DNA of 64,000 bases from Aliiglaciecola sp. M165 (GCF_007197995.1 NZ_VKKH01000005.1:301600-365599), one strand, 5' to 3'; positions 17,460-27,204 are shown, counted from the first letter of the stretch. Numbers and translations are program-made. The notes: generated from the sequence alone by a model not told the origin.

Positions 17460-18947
17460 TTATTCATCCTGATTTTGATTGGGCAAATTATCCAACAAAC
17501 GTTTGTTAAACGCATGGAAGTCGTTGATAGCCGTCACTAAATCTGTTGTGCCAAGATCTCGAATTTGATTAACGAGACCAGTGATCAGTTGTTCATATTG
17601 ATCGCTGTCGGCGAGCTTTTGTTGAGATTGCTCCAATACATTTAACATCTTTTCCAAATATTCACTGACTCGCTCAACCGGCTTAGCTGAAACATTTGCA
17701 CTGTCATTTTGCTCGTCATACAAAGACACCGACTCATAGGTTTTAACGACTTCAACCTGCTCTTGGCGAGTCAGTTGCAACGCAAAACCACTTAGCTCTT
17801 GTTCATCAAATCCAAGCTCCAGTGCTTGATTAAAAGCTGTTTCAATATCACCACTAAAAAATGTATTGGCTAAATCATTTGCATCAGAAACTAATTGTCC
17901 TATAGACGCGAGTTCAGCTTCGTCTAACTCTCCATTCACTGAAAAACTGAAACTATTCTGTTCGATGAACACTGCTTGTTGAGCGGTTTGAACTTGATTC
18001 TGCTCTACTGGAGACGCTTGCTCCCCAGATTGTTGAGATGCATTTTGAACGTCATTTTCTTGAGCAACCTCTTCCCCCTGAGACGCCGATGCATTGTCAT
18101 TGCTGGGCACTAATATCGCATCAGGGAACGTCAGTGTTGATGGGGCTTCTGGCCCTTGGTCTGGTGCCTGACGAGGTAGCACATCATTCTGCTCAATATC
18201 TTTTTGAGCATCATCAGCAGGCGCTTGCGGAGGTTTCTGCTGGTTGTTATTACTTTGTTCCACAAGAATCTGACGATTGAATTCAAATTGTTGAAAATCT
18301 TCAAAACGAATGGTGACTTCATCTCCATCTCGAGTGCGTATATTGAGTTCACCTGACTCTTGTTTAGCTAAGGTTATGTTTTCGGAGACTCGGGTTGACG
18401 AGGCACTTGAATCTGTTTCAGGTTCTTGTTTATTGAAAAGTTGATCTTGAAGACGCTGAATCCCTCGTTCAATAAGATCTGCACTTTTGCTTATACCCTC
18501 ATTAATTTCTTCGTTGAGGAATCCTGCTAAGTCTTTTTCCGCGAGTTTGATCCCTTTGGCTACGCCCGAGCGGGCTTGTTCAAATAAGCTATTTAAAGCA
18601 TCTTCGTCTGCACCACCACGGGCGGCACTTGTTATCACGCCACCGACAAAGCGCAAAACGTTTTTCGCGATCTCTTCAAAATCAAACAAGCTCTTAGATT
18701 CTGATTTAGGCGCGCTAAAATCCGGTTTTTTACCATCAATTTGCAATGTTTGGTTAAATGCGTTGCTGTAGACACGCACCCCCACATTCGTCTGCGAGCT
18801 GAATTTACTGACTGTTTGCTCTGCGCGAAGATTTAGGCCTTCAGATGCTTGCCTGAGACCTGATTCTCTTAATTGTTGTTTAACCGCATCATTAGGGTTT
18901 GCCTGGGGTTTTTCACCCAGAAACGCCTTGATTTCACCAAAATTCAT
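17460..18947 (-). CDS. DUF5610-like hypothetical protein, acidic and Q/E/S-rich
   Basis: The product has 495 residues from the ATG at 18947, which has GAGGT seven bases upstream; an earlier in-frame start 48 bases up lacks a site. Residues about 80-190 form a folded-looking block (SLFDFEEIAKNVLRFVGGVI ... ADLIERGIQRLQDQLF) that I associate from memory with DUF5610 of Alteromonadales. The middle (about 195-330) is low-complexity, rich in Q, E, S, A and P, and likely disordered. The C-terminal part is helical with repeated QE(L/Q) segments. There is no signal peptide or membrane helix. A terminator follows. Function unknown. Confidence 0.7.
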   Translation of the reverse strand: MNFGEIKAFLGEKPQANPNDAVKQQLRESGLRQASEGLNLRAEQTVSKFSSQTNVGVRVYSNAFNQTLQIDGKKPDFSAPKSESKSLFDFEEIAKNVLRFVGGVITSAARGGADEDALNSLFEQARSGVAKGIKLAEKDLAGFLNEEINEGISKSADLIERGIQRLQDQLFNKQEPETDSSASSTRVSENITLAKQESGELNIRTRDGDEVTIRFEDFQQFEFNRQILVEQSNNNQQKPPQAPADDAQKDIEQNDVLPRQAPDQGPEAPSTLTFPDAILVPSNDNASASQGEEVAQENDVQNASQQSGEQASPVEQNQVQTAQQAVFIEQNSFSFSVNGELDEAELASIGQLVSDANDLANTFFSGDIETAFNQALELGFDEQELSGFALQLTRQEQVEVVKTYESVSLYDEQNDSANVSAKPVERVSEYLEKMLNVLEQSQQKLADSDQYEQLITGLVNQIRDLGTTDLVTAINDFHAFNKRLLDNLPNQNQDE

Positions 18948-19143
18948 TTTGAATACCTCACTATCCTCGTTATAGATTATCGGCGATAAATTCAATTTAT
19001 TGAGTTTTTCTCCCTAAATTGATGGCATTTCGTGCAAATAATTCTAAGAATTGCGTTTTACACGTTAAAATGACGTTGCAAGCCTGAAAGGGATCTTTAA
19101 AATGCTCCGTCCTTTTAGTCATATTAAGAAAAGCTAACTAACC

Positions 19144-20241
19144 ATGCGCCCGACACAAATCGATCCAAATAGCTATGAACTTCAGTTGGCTGAAAAAACC
19201 ACGCGTCTTGGAGCATTATTTGATCGGTTTGACGTGCCTACTCTCGAGGTTTTTAAGTCCGAACCATTGCATTATCGGATGCGCGCAGAGTTTCGTGTAT
19301 GGCATGACAAAGATGATTTGTTTCACATCATGTTTGACAACCATAACAAAGAGAAATATCGAGTCGATTATTTTCCTCCGGCCAGCACACTGATCAATGA
19401 GGTGATGGCTGATTTGATCCAATTATTGCGTGTCAATGACGTGGCAAGACGCAAGCTTTTTCAAATTGACTATCTAAGCACCTTAAGCGGTGAAATTGTC
19501 GTTTCGCTGTTGTACCACAAAGTTCTTGACGAAACTTGGCAAACCCAGATGAATTTGGTGTTGGCCGAATTAAGAAAACACTACAGAATCGATATTGTAG
19601 GTAGAGCACGAAAACAAAAACTTTTGCTCGACAAAGACTTCGTGACTGAACAATTACCAGTTGCTGGAAAAACATTCAAATTTAAACAAATAGAAAACAG
19701 CTTCACGCAACCCAATGCTTCGGTAAACAGCAAAATGATTGAATGGGCGCTCGATGTGACGAAGTCGAGCGAAGGGGATTTACTTGAGCTTTACTGCGGG
19801 TTGGGCAACTTCAGCATCCCAATGGCGCAAAATTTCGATAAGGTACTCGCAACAGAAATATCTAAAACCTCTGTCGCCGCAGCACAAATCAACATTGCGC
19901 ATAATAACGTCGAAAACGTCACTATCTTGCGTATGTCTAGTGAGGAGTTTGTTGAAGCGCAAGCCGGAACAAGACAGTTCAATCGTCTGCAAGATGTGGA
20001 ACTGAGTGAATATAATTGCCAAACTGTATTGGTCGACCCTCCTAGAGCTGGTCTGGATGACGAAACAGTAAAAATGGTTCAACAGTACGACAATATCGTA
20101 TATATCTCCTGCAATCCTGAGACACTAGCGGATAACCTTCAAGTGCTCTGCAAAACTCATGACGTGTCGCGATTTGCCTTGTTTGACCAATTTCCTTACA
20201 CCCACCATGTTGAAGCTGGCGTGTATTTAACTCGAAAATAA
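19144..20241 (+). CDS. trmA: tRNA (uracil-54-C5)-methyltransferase
   Basis: A 365-residue TrmA, within one residue of the E. coli length. It opens with an [14 protein letters not shown] stretch like the enzyme's N-terminus. The SAM-binding motif is [15 protein letters not shown] (about 218-232). The catalytic motifs VDPPRAGLD and YISCNPETL carry the nucleophilic cysteine near residue 322, and the general-base glutamate is in HHVEAGVYL. It makes ribothymidine at position 54 of tRNA. The gene stands alone, convergent with fabR, with a short CCAATCC/GGATTGG dyad between them. Confidence 0.97.
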   Translation: MRPTQIDPNSYELQLAEKTTRLGALFDRFDVPTLEVFKSEPLHYRMRAEFRVWHDKDDLFHIMFDNHNKEKYRVDYFPPASTLINEVMADLIQLLRVNDVARRKLFQIDYLSTLSGEIVVSLLYHKVLDETWQTQMNLVLAELRKHYRIDIVGRARKQKLLLDKDFVTEQLPVAGKTFKFKQIENSFTQPNASVNSKMIEWALDVTKSSEGDLLELYCGLGNFSIPMAQNFDKVLATEISKTSVAAAQINIAHNNVENVTILRMSSEEFVEAQAGTRQFNRLQDVELSEYNCQTVLVDPPRAGLDDETVKMVQQYDNIVYISCNPETLADNLQVLCKTHDVSRFALFDQFPYTHHVEAGVYLTRK

Positions 20242-20270
20242 TTTAATCCCAATCCAGGATTGGACTAAAT

Positions 20271-20879
20271 CTAAGTTTGTTTAGCATACTCTGACGCGCC
20301 ATTAGATATAAATCGTAATTGAATTTTTAATCTTTCCGCGAGCTGTGCACGCTGTGCGCTGTCCAAATCTAATGCCTCTGCACCGGTGCTAAATACCAGT
20401 TTAACCATGGCTTCAGCCTGAAGATTGGCTAATTCTTTAGTTAAACCCGTGGTTGATACAGTGTAATCGGTCAGCTCCACGGTAAAATGTTGGATCTCTC
20501 TTAGCACTGCAGCACGAAACGCATTCGACGTTCCGGTATGCTCTCTAAGCAGCAATCTAAAGACGTTACTGTTTGCGGTAATAAACTCCATGAAAGTGTC
20601 AATAGAGGTGCTGATAACCCCTCCCCCTGAGGCAATGCGAACCCTTGCTTGGCGCATAAGTTGCCGTAGAGTAAGGCCAGCTTCATCAACTAATGTGAGG
20701 CCCAATTCGTCGATGTCTTTAAAATGACGATAAAAAGATGTCGGTGCAATTCCCGCAGCACGGGCAACTTCTCGCAAACTTATACTTGAAAAACTATGCT
20801 GGTCGTCAAGGAGTCCAAAAGCGGCATCAATAATGGCTCTACGTGTTCTTAGTTTTTGTTGTTGTCGATTTAGCGTCAC
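20271..20879 (-). CDS. fabR: TetR-family repressor of unsaturated fatty acid synthesis
   Basis: A 202-residue TetR protein very similar to E. coli FabR in both domains. The DNA-binding helix-turn-helix is [20 protein letters not shown] (about 34-53), and the ligand domain has [18 protein letters not shown] and [19 protein letters not shown]. FabR senses the ratio of saturated to unsaturated acyl chains and represses unsaturated fatty acid genes. Here it is divergent from a delta-9 desaturase gene with a FabR-type box in front of that gene, so control of membrane fluidity by local repression is well supported. It may also act on unlinked fabA/fabB. Confidence 0.93.
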   Translation of the reverse strand: MTLNRQQQKLRTRRAIIDAAFGLLDDQHSFSSISLREVARAAGIAPTSFYRHFKDIDELGLTLVDEAGLTLRQLMRQARVRIASGGGVISTSIDTFMEFITANSNVFRLLLREHTGTSNAFRAAVLREIQHFTVELTDYTVSTTGLTKELANLQAEAMVKLVFSTGAEALDLDSAQRAQLAERLKIQLRFISNGASEYAKQT

Positions 20880-21008
20880 GTAACTTCCTGGAAGACAAAA
20901 TGTAAAGGAACAGGTTCCGAGTATACCAATCCAATTCTATGATTGCCCACCTCAGTCAGGGAGTTTTTAGTGAATTTGCTTGATTAAGCTCGGTTGGCAA
21001 GTTAAATT

Positions 21009-21026
21009 AGCGTACAGTTGTAAGCT
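21009..21026. promoter_or_regulatory. FabR operator (predicted)
   Basis: AGCGTACAGTTGTAAGCT is an 18-base dyad with one mismatch between its AGCGTACA and TGTAAGCT halves. It resembles the FabR (YijC) box in front of fabA and fabB of enterobacteria, as I recall it. It ends 19 bases before the desaturase ATG, where a bound repressor would block the promoter or leader. A second small dyad, GGAAC/GTTCC (20907-20918), lies in front of fabR itself. Confidence 0.75.
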
Positions 21027-21045
21027 CAATTAATTTTCCGGAACC

Positions 21046-22167
21046 ATGCAAAAGCCCCCACTCATTATTACCAATATTTTAATTTTCACACTCACAGGGT
21101 TGATTGCGCTTGTTGGTGTCCCTGTATACGCTTTTTTCAATGGTTTTGACGGATTTGAAATCTTTGTATGCGTCTTTTTGATTTATTTTTCAGGCATGTC
21201 TATTACTGCGGGTTACCACCGTTTGTGGTCACATAAAACTTACCAAGCGAATAGCTTGGTTCGTGCTGTATTAGCCATCGGTGGCGCTATGGCGTTACAA
21301 AATAGTATTTTGCATTGGTGTTCTGATCACCGTGTCCATCACAGATTTGTCGACAAGAACGACAAAGACCCTTATTCCGCAAAACAAGGTTTTTGGTTTT
21401 CGCATATTGGCTGGATGTTAAGGCACTATCAGTCAGAAAGATATGATGACTACAGCAATTGCAAAGATTTACAAAAAGACAAAATAGTGATGTGGCAACA
21501 CAATTATTATATCCCCATTGTGTTGGCGACTAACTTTGGCATCCCTATGTTTTTAGGCTGGCTAAATGGTGACGTATTTGGCATGTTGTTGCTCGCTGGC
21601 GTGTTTCGTTTGGTGGCCGTTCACCACGCTACCTTCTTTATAAACTCCTTGGCACACATTTGGGGAAAGCAACCCTATACCGATAGCAACACTGCTCGTG
21701 ACAATGGCCTTTTGGCTTTTTTCACCTTTGGCGAGGGATACCACAATTATCACCATATTTTTGAATACGATTATCGTAATGGTATTAAGTGGTGGCAATT
21801 TGATCCGACCAAATGGTTAATCTACGGGTTGTCATTAATTGGTTGGACAAAAAACTTAAGACGTTGTCCTGAAGAGCGGATTGAAAAAGCAAAATTGGCG
21901 ATGATAATGCAACGCACACAACAACGTTTTTCAGCCAAAAAAGAAGCTGACGAAATGCTCGCCAAATTACAACGGGAATATGACGTGCTCATTGCCAAGA
22001 TGGGTGAATATTATGCGGCAAAGAAACGTTTAATAGAATGTAAGCAAAACAGTTTAAAACAAAGTTATGAAAATTTGGAACTCGCCTACAAATATAAAGA
22101 ATTAAAACAGAGCATGCTGCTGCAAAAACAGAAGTGGCTTGCAATGCACGAGTTAAGCTTCGCTTAA
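21046..22167 (+). CDS. Acyl-lipid/acyl-CoA delta-9 fatty acid desaturase
   Basis: A 373-residue integral membrane di-iron desaturase. The three histidine boxes are HRLWSH (58-63), HRVHH (95-99) and HNYHH (233-237), and four hydrophobic segments match the family fold. It inserts a cis double bond in saturated acyl chains, aerobically, complementing anaerobic FabA/FabB synthesis. The last 90 residues are highly charged, rich in K, E, Q and R, and predicted coiled coil. This is a tail beyond the catalytic core, also seen in some marine gammaproteobacterial desaturases. Divergent fabR and the operator at 21009-21026 point to repression when unsaturated chains are plentiful. Confidence 0.93.
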   Translation: MQKPPLIITNILIFTLTGLIALVGVPVYAFFNGFDGFEIFVCVFLIYFSGMSITAGYHRLWSHKTYQANSLVRAVLAIGGAMALQNSILHWCSDHRVHHRFVDKNDKDPYSAKQGFWFSHIGWMLRHYQSERYDDYSNCKDLQKDKIVMWQHNYYIPIVLATNFGIPMFLGWLNGDVFGMLLLAGVFRLVAVHHATFFINSLAHIWGKQPYTDSNTARDNGLLAFFTFGEGYHNYHHIFEYDYRNGIKWWQFDPTKWLIYGLSLIGWTKNLRRCPEERIEKAKLAMIMQRTQQRFSAKKEADEMLAKLQREYDVLIAKMGEYYAAKKRLIECKQNSLKQSYENLELAYKYKELKQSMLLQKQKWLAMHELSFA

Positions 22168-22171
22168 ACAT

Positions 22172-22258
22172 TGGGATCCTGGTTAACTACATGCCAGGAT
22201 AATGACGTAATTGGCCTGCCTCTCCAAACGTCATACCGGCGTGCTCTTGGCCGGTATC
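22172..22258. repeat. Inverted pair of REP-like palindromes
   Basis: Two stem-loops lie 32 bases apart: ATCCTGG/CCAGGAT (22176-22200) and ATACCGGC/GCCGGTAT (22233-22257). The first is followed by AATGACG and the second is preceded by CGTCAT. Read on opposite strands, both therefore share the pattern GAT(C/A)C.GG-loop-CC.G(G)AT-ATGACG. A pair of such units in inverted orientation is the layout of bacterial REP/BIME elements. It sits after the desaturase gene. Confidence 0.6.
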
Positions 22259-22373
22259 TGCCAGACAAAATCACTAAACTAAACCATTCCGTACCCTTTA
22301 CGAAAATCGCAACCTTACGGTATAACAAATAGTCCTTGTCAGGTTAAAACCATACCCCAGTTCAGGATCACTT

Positions 22374-22940
22374 ATGAGTCAATTCGAACACGCTAGACAA
22401 TGCACGTTCTGTAAAGACATTTTACCTCTGCCACCTAATCCGGTTATACAAGGAAATGGGCACAGCCCGCTTTGTATAATAGGCCAAGCACCAGGAATAG
22501 CTGCGCACAATACAAACACTCCTTGGAATGATCCTTCGGGTGACAGGTTGCGATTATGGTTAGGCACTGATAAAGAAAGCTTTTACGATAAAAACCTAGT
22601 TGCAATCCTACCGATGAGCTTTTGTTACCCAGGAAAAGCAAAAGGTGGAGACATGCCACCTATCAAAGCATGCGCGCCAAAGTGGCACAAGCCCCTTCTA
22701 GATGAAGCAAAACCAAAACTTACACTATTGATAGGCAAGCATGCACAGGACTACTACTTGTCTGACAAACAACCATTAACACAGAGAGTGAAAGACTGGC
22801 GACAGTATTTACCAAATTATGTTGTGCTTCCCCACCCTTCACCTAGAAATAACATTTGGTTGAAGAAAAATGCCTGGTTTGAAAGTGACGTTTTACCTCA
22901 ACTAAGAGCTTATATTCAGACTCAAATAGCGGGTTTATAG
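22374..22940 (+). CDS. Uracil-DNA glycosylase family protein (COG1573-like)
   Basis: A 188-residue protein of the UDG superfamily. The active-site-like motif GQAPG (37-41) and the second motif HPSPRN (154-159) are both present. Four cysteines (C10, C13, C84, C100) are placed as in iron-sulfur UDGs of families 4 and 5, including the pair FCYPG...KACAP. Such proteins remove uracil from DNA, though this sub-branch has not been well tested. The start ATG lies 10-15 bases after a weak purine stretch. Its 3' end overlaps the convergent REC-EAL gene by 19 bases. Confidence 0.75.
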   Translation: MSQFEHARQCTFCKDILPLPPNPVIQGNGHSPLCIIGQAPGIAAHNTNTPWNDPSGDRLRLWLGTDKESFYDKNLVAILPMSFCYPGKAKGGDMPPIKACAPKWHKPLLDEAKPKLTLLIGKHAQDYYLSDKQPLTQRVKDWRQYLPNYVVLPHPSPRNNIWLKKNAWFESDVLPQLRAYIQTQIAGL

Positions 22941-25156
22941 TTATCTAAAAACTCAACCAGTTCATCAAAACGCATTGGTTTTGCGTATAAGAAACCTTGA
23001 GCTTCATCACATCCAAGTTTTAACATGTAACTGGCTTGTTCCCGCTTTTCGATACCTTCTGCTATCGTCTGAAGTCCCAATTTGTTTCCTAAGGTGACTA
23101 TGGTCTCAGCAATAAACGCTGTTTGATTGGGTTTGATTTCATTGATGAAAGATCGATCTACCTTTAATCGGTCGAGAGGAAGTTGTTGAAGATAACTTAA
23201 CGATGAAAAGCCTGTACCAAAATCATCAATCGCGATGGTAACACCAAAAGACTTCAAATCTTTAAGCGACTCAACCACGATTTGAGGCTCATCCATCACC
23301 ACGCTTTCTGTGATTTCAAGCTCAATTTGTTCTGGATCGACTTGATGTTTTGTTATGCAGTTTTTTACCATCTGCACAAATTCTGGGTCTCGGAATTGAG
23401 GCATGGAAATATTCACCGCAACACGAACATCAGAAAATCCGTTGCTGGTTAGCTCCTTTAGACGTCTACAACTTTCTTCCAGCACCCAAGCACCAATTTC
23501 GATGATGAGCCCGGAGTATTCAGCAAGGGGGACAAAAACAGCGGGTGATATAAACCCACTGTCTTTTGAAGGCCACCGTAAAAGCGCTTCCATACCTACA
23601 ATACGTTCTGTAACCAGATCGATCTGTGGTTGGTACCAGACTTCCAACAATCTAGCCTGGAAGTCGGTTCTAAGCTGACGCACCATACCCAATCGCCACG
23701 TAGTTTTTTCTTCCATCTCTGGCTCGTAGAAACCAAAATTGGTGTTTAAATCTTTTTTCGCGCGGTTGAGAGCTATGTTGGTCTGTTTAAGTAGATCGAT
23801 TCCCGAACAAGTATCATTAATGAGTTTGCACAATCCCATTGTTATATTTATCGGCAATGTGTGGTCGCCTGCTTTAAATGGTATGGCAAATAACTGATTG
23901 ATACGCTCAGGATTAATAAAATTTTCGCCGCCGATAAGACCAAATACATCTGCACCAATTCGTCCCATTCTGACACTCTCGCCAAAACTATCTTGAATTC
24001 GTTGTGCAACGGCTTTGAGAAGGTTATTACCAGCGTCTTGTCCTAAGCCATCATTAACATCTGAGAAGTGATTGATATCCAGCAAAGCAACAACATTGGC
24101 ATCTTCATCTTCGACCGCTTTGGTTTCATCTAACATATTGATGAACTCATTTCGATTGGGCAATTTCGTTAACCAATCTCTAAACGCGGCATTGCGAAGT
24201 TGATGGAATAAATTTACGTTTTCATATCCGACCGAAATACTGGATAAAAAGACTTCTAATAATTTCTGATGAATTGGGCTGATTTGGTCGCGCACATTTA
24301 AAAATACGGCAGCTTCATAGCCAGAGCTATTCAAATACAGTACAGAGTAGTCACCCTCGTAAACATGTTGTTTTGATTTTAGGCACAAATTTACCGAGTC
24401 TACGACTTTTTTGTCATGGACATTTTCTAGACTTTCGTTGATGTACTGAGCAAACTCACCTGCTGCACCAAGAATATAAACACCATTGTCATCTCGATCT
24501 AGCACAGCTCCAGCACGAGCGCACACCACACCACCGGCGTCTAAACCAATCAGTGAACTTATCTGAGTAACGATGCCTTCGCAAAAGCCTTTGACCGAAT
24601 GCTCTTCAAGTAAATTCGCGGAAGAATGGATAATCTTTTCTAAGCCAATTCGACTTTGATTGATTGTCAGGATCTGTTGATAAGAACGAAGTGAGGCAAT
24701 AATTGTGGTGACCAACTTACTGCGAGTGAGCTCAGTTTTGGTTTTGTAATCGTTGATGTCATATTCTTTTATGACACTTTCTTCTGGGGCGTAACCCGGT
24801 TGGCCAGTACGCAAAATAATGCGCGGCTCCATTAAATTTAGCTCTTCGCGCATCTTACGCGCTACCACCAACCCGGCATCATCAGTTTCCATCACCACGT
24901 CAAGTAGTACGATGGCAAGGCGATTACCCATTTGCTCCATGATTTTCAGGGCTTGTTGCCCTGAATAGGCATGATGGAAATGCAGTTTTTTATCGTTTAA
25001 TTTCAGGTCTGAGAGAGCTAATCGAGTGACCGAATGAATTTCTTCATCATCATCGACCACTAATACGTTCCAGCGACCAAATATCGTTTCTGTTTCTTGT
25101 GATTCATCTTCTTCAAGAAAAATCAGTTCGTCATTTTCATAACCCGTTGGAGACAT
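22922..25156 (-). CDS. Response regulator with DUF3369, degenerate GGDEF and EAL domains
   Basis: A 744-residue cyclic-di-GMP signalling protein. An acidic N-terminus precedes a receiver (about 29-160) with acidic residues D35-D37 and phospho-acceptor D86 in IVLLDVV. A DUF3369-like module (about 165-310) follows. The GGDEF domain has GADVF (401-405) in place of GG(D/E)EF, so cyclase activity is unlikely. The EAL domain (about 505-740) keeps EALLRW (523-528), ELEITES, DDFGTGFSSL, KVDRSF and EGIE, so phosphodiesterase activity is likely. The protein should lower c-di-GMP in response to phosphorylation by an unlinked kinase. No kinase gene is adjacent. Its end overlaps the convergent UDG gene. 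Confidence 0.92.
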   Translation of the reverse strand: MSPTGYENDELIFLEEDESQETETIFGRWNVLVVDDDEEIHSVTRLALSDLKLNDKKLHFHHAYSGQQALKIMEQMGNRLAIVLLDVVMETDDAGLVVARKMREELNLMEPRIILRTGQPGYAPEESVIKEYDINDYKTKTELTRSKLVTTIIASLRSYQQILTINQSRIGLEKIIHSSANLLEEHSVKGFCEGIVTQISSLIGLDAGGVVCARAGAVLDRDDNGVYILGAAGEFAQYINESLENVHDKKVVDSVNLCLKSKQHVYEGDYSVLYLNSSGYEAAVFLNVRDQISPIHQKLLEVFLSSISVGYENVNLFHQLRNAAFRDWLTKLPNRNEFINMLDETKAVEDEDANVVALLDINHFSDVNDGLGQDAGNNLLKAVAQRIQDSFGESVRMGRIGADVFGLIGGENFINPERINQLFAIPFKAGDHTLPINITMGLCKLINDTCSGIDLLKQTNIALNRAKKDLNTNFGFYEPEMEEKTTWRLGMVRQLRTDFQARLLEVWYQPQIDLVTERIVGMEALLRWPSKDSGFISPAVFVPLAEYSGLIIEIGAWVLEESCRRLKELTSNGFSDVRVAVNISMPQFRDPEFVQMVKNCITKHQVDPEQIELEITESVVMDEPQIVVESLKDLKSFGVTIAIDDFGTGFSSLSYLQQLPLDRLKVDRSFINEIKPNQTAFIAETIVTLGNKLGLQTIAEGIEKREQASYMLKLGCDEAQGFLYAKPMRFDELVEFLDNYKPAI

Positions 25157-25321
25157 TCAATTTACCGTTTTACTGCCAAATTTTTGAAAATCCATTATTT
25201 ACGCAACAAACATATCTTAATATCCTCTAAAGAGGAATAATAATTGTAGCAAAATTCAACACTTTCGCTGACTGATACTTTTACGTCTGTGAGAAAGTGT
25301 AGCAGGTAAAAAATATTATCT

Positions 25322-26227
25322 ATGAAAATTGAATCCAATCCACCGCCGACAAGCTTAGTAAAACCGACTCAAAGTAAGCCGGCAAAAAGTGCAAAAACTG
25401 AAGCCAATGAACCTGCTCAGTCCAAAGTTGAAGTGAAAAGTGCAGGACAAATGCGCGACAAAATGTCGCACTGGTTTATGCGAGCTGGAATATTTTCGCA
25501 GGCTTCTATGAATGCGGAAACAGACTTCAGTAAGAGCGTTGCCAAGCATCAATTTGTCAAAGCACAGCGAAAAATGCGTAATTTGGAACGTATTCTTAAT
25601 CTGGCGATGGAATACAGTCTGGAGCAGGGAAGCAAAGAAGATATTGATCCGGACTGGTTTTTTAGCTTCGTAGACATGGCAGAAGACATCAACTCCCCAG
25701 CTATGCAAGAGTTGTGGGGGAAAATTTTCGCTGTTGAAATTGGACACCCTGGCACCTTTTCACTAAAAACATTGCAAATATTAAAAAATCTTACTCACAA
25801 AGATGCAAAAATTCTGAAACTCGCAGTTGGGTTAGGTGCAAGAAAAAAAACCGAACACGGTATGAAAATCCTAATTGGTTACAAGCAGAAACCCAGTCTG
25901 TTGTCGATATTTAAAATTCCACAAATTCACCAACTAAACTTAGCCAGCTACGGGTTAGCTTACCCCGACTTGTTATCTTTGATGGATTTGGGGTTAATTT
26001 ATACCAGCGAAATAGAAACGAGTGAGCTTTCTACTGACAGCCGCAGCCAATATCGAATTGGTCAGGAGACCTTTCATTTAAGTCCCAGAAGAAGGGGTCT
26101 GAGCTTGCAGTATTACAAGTTTACAACCACAGGTTATGAACTCTCTAAGCTGGTGCACAGCAAAGCAAAAAGTCACTACTTGGAAGAGTTAAAAAGTATG
26201 TTTTCTGACGATTTTGAAGTGACGTGA
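25322..26227 (+). CDS. TIGR03899-family conserved hypothetical protein
   Basis: A 301-residue soluble protein. A disordered basic N-terminus (about 1-40, rich in K, P, S and T) precedes a conserved core with DPDWFFSFVDMAEDINSPAM and LWGKIFAVEIGHPGTFSLKT. I associate this core, from memory, with TIGR03899 of Vibrio, Shewanella and Alteromonas. The C-terminal part has a winged-helix-like feel (TTTGYELSKLV) similar to DUF2806 proteins. No signal peptide or membrane helix. It is monocistronic and divergent from the REC-EAL gene. Function unknown. Confidence 0.75.
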   Translation: MKIESNPPPTSLVKPTQSKPAKSAKTEANEPAQSKVEVKSAGQMRDKMSHWFMRAGIFSQASMNAETDFSKSVAKHQFVKAQRKMRNLERILNLAMEYSLEQGSKEDIDPDWFFSFVDMAEDINSPAMQELWGKIFAVEIGHPGTFSLKTLQILKNLTHKDAKILKLAVGLGARKKTEHGMKILIGYKQKPSLLSIFKIPQIHQLNLASYGLAYPDLLSLMDLGLIYTSEIETSELSTDSRSQYRIGQETFHLSPRRRGLSLQYYKFTTTGYELSKLVHSKAKSHYLEELKSMFSDDFEVT

Positions 26228-26325
26228 AACGAATTGGCACATAGCGCGGTCAGTATTCCCATGTTATTGCTATATCACTCGTCAAAATATTCGAAAACTA
26301 AGGTTTATCAGAACAGGAACAAAAC

Positions 26326-27204
26326 ATGACAACAGATACCTACACACCGCCAAAAGTTTGGACTTGGGATGCAGAAAGTGGAGGGCGCTTCGCAAGTATT
26401 AATCGCCCCGTTGCTGGAGCAACCTTTGAAAAAGATCTACCCGTGGGAAAACACCCTCTGCAATTGCATTCACTAGCGACTCCTAACGGCGTGAAAGTAA
26501 CGGTGATGTTAGAAGAATTGCTTGCACAAGGGCATAGCGGAGCAGAATATGACGCCTTTTTAGTTAATATTATGGAAGGCGATCAATTCAGCAGTGGGTT
26601 TGTCGATGCCAACCCTAATTCTAAAATTCCAGTATTGATTGACCGCAGCACAGAAACGCCGACTCGTGTGTTTGAGTCAGGTGCCATTTTACTTTACTTG
26701 GCAGAAAAATTTAGCGCATTTATTCCTAAAGACCCTGCGCAACGCACCGAGTGTTTGTGTTGGCTATTTTGGCAAATGGGTAGTGCGCCTATGCTAGGAG
26801 GTGGTTTTGGTCACTTTTATGCCTACGCACCCGAAAAATACGAATATCCGATTAATCGCTATACGATGGAAGTCAAACGTCAGTTGGATGTGCTAGATCG
26901 CCGCCTTGCTGACAATCAATACCTTGCTGGCGACCAATACACCATTGCAGATATGGCGGTATGGCCTTGGTATGGGGCGTTGGTGAAGAATAAAGTGTAT
27001 GAGGCCGCAGAGTTTATCGAAGCCCATACCTACACAAACGTGCTTAGATGGACGGACGAAATTGCACAGCGCGAACCGGTCAAACGTGGCCGCATGGTAA
27101 ACCGCACTTGGGGAGAGCCTGAAACGCAACTTCATGAACGTCATGATGCCAGCGATTTTGACACCAAAACCCAGGACAAAATCGGTCCTAAAGACGAAGA
27201 ATAA
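26326..27204 (+). CDS. yghU: Nu-class glutathione S-transferase
   Basis: A 292-residue protein that follows E. coli YghU along its whole length, from KVWTWDAESGGRFASINRPV at the N-terminus to QLHERHDASDFDTKT at the C-terminus. The thioredoxin-fold domain has SLATPNGVKVTVMLEE, whose TPN motif contacts glutathione, and the all-helical domain has the NQYLAGDQYTIADMAVWP motif. YghU binds two glutathione molecules and reduces disulfides such as 2-hydroxyethyl disulfide. An AAAC-preceded ATG with AGGAAC upstream marks the start. A palindromic repeat and a terminator follow. Confidence 0.95.
   Translation: MTTDTYTPPKVWTWDAESGGRFASINRPVAGATFEKDLPVGKHPLQLHSLATPNGVKVTVMLEELLAQGHSGAEYDAFLVNIMEGDQFSSGFVDANPNSKIPVLIDRSTETPTRVFESGAILLYLAEKFSAFIPKDPAQRTECLCWLFWQMGSAPMLGGGFGHFYAYAPEKYEYPINRYTMEVKRQLDVLDRRLADNQYLAGDQYTIADMAVWPWYGALVKNKVYEAAEFIEAHTYTNVLRWTDEIAQREPVKRGRMVNRTWGEPETQLHERHDASDFDTKTQDKIGPKDEE

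Noticed and set aside
18038..18280. Plus-strand frame of 80 codons inside the DUF5610-like gene
   Set aside because: Antisense to the low-complexity Q/E-rich segment; such repetitive codons leave the opposite strand open by chance.
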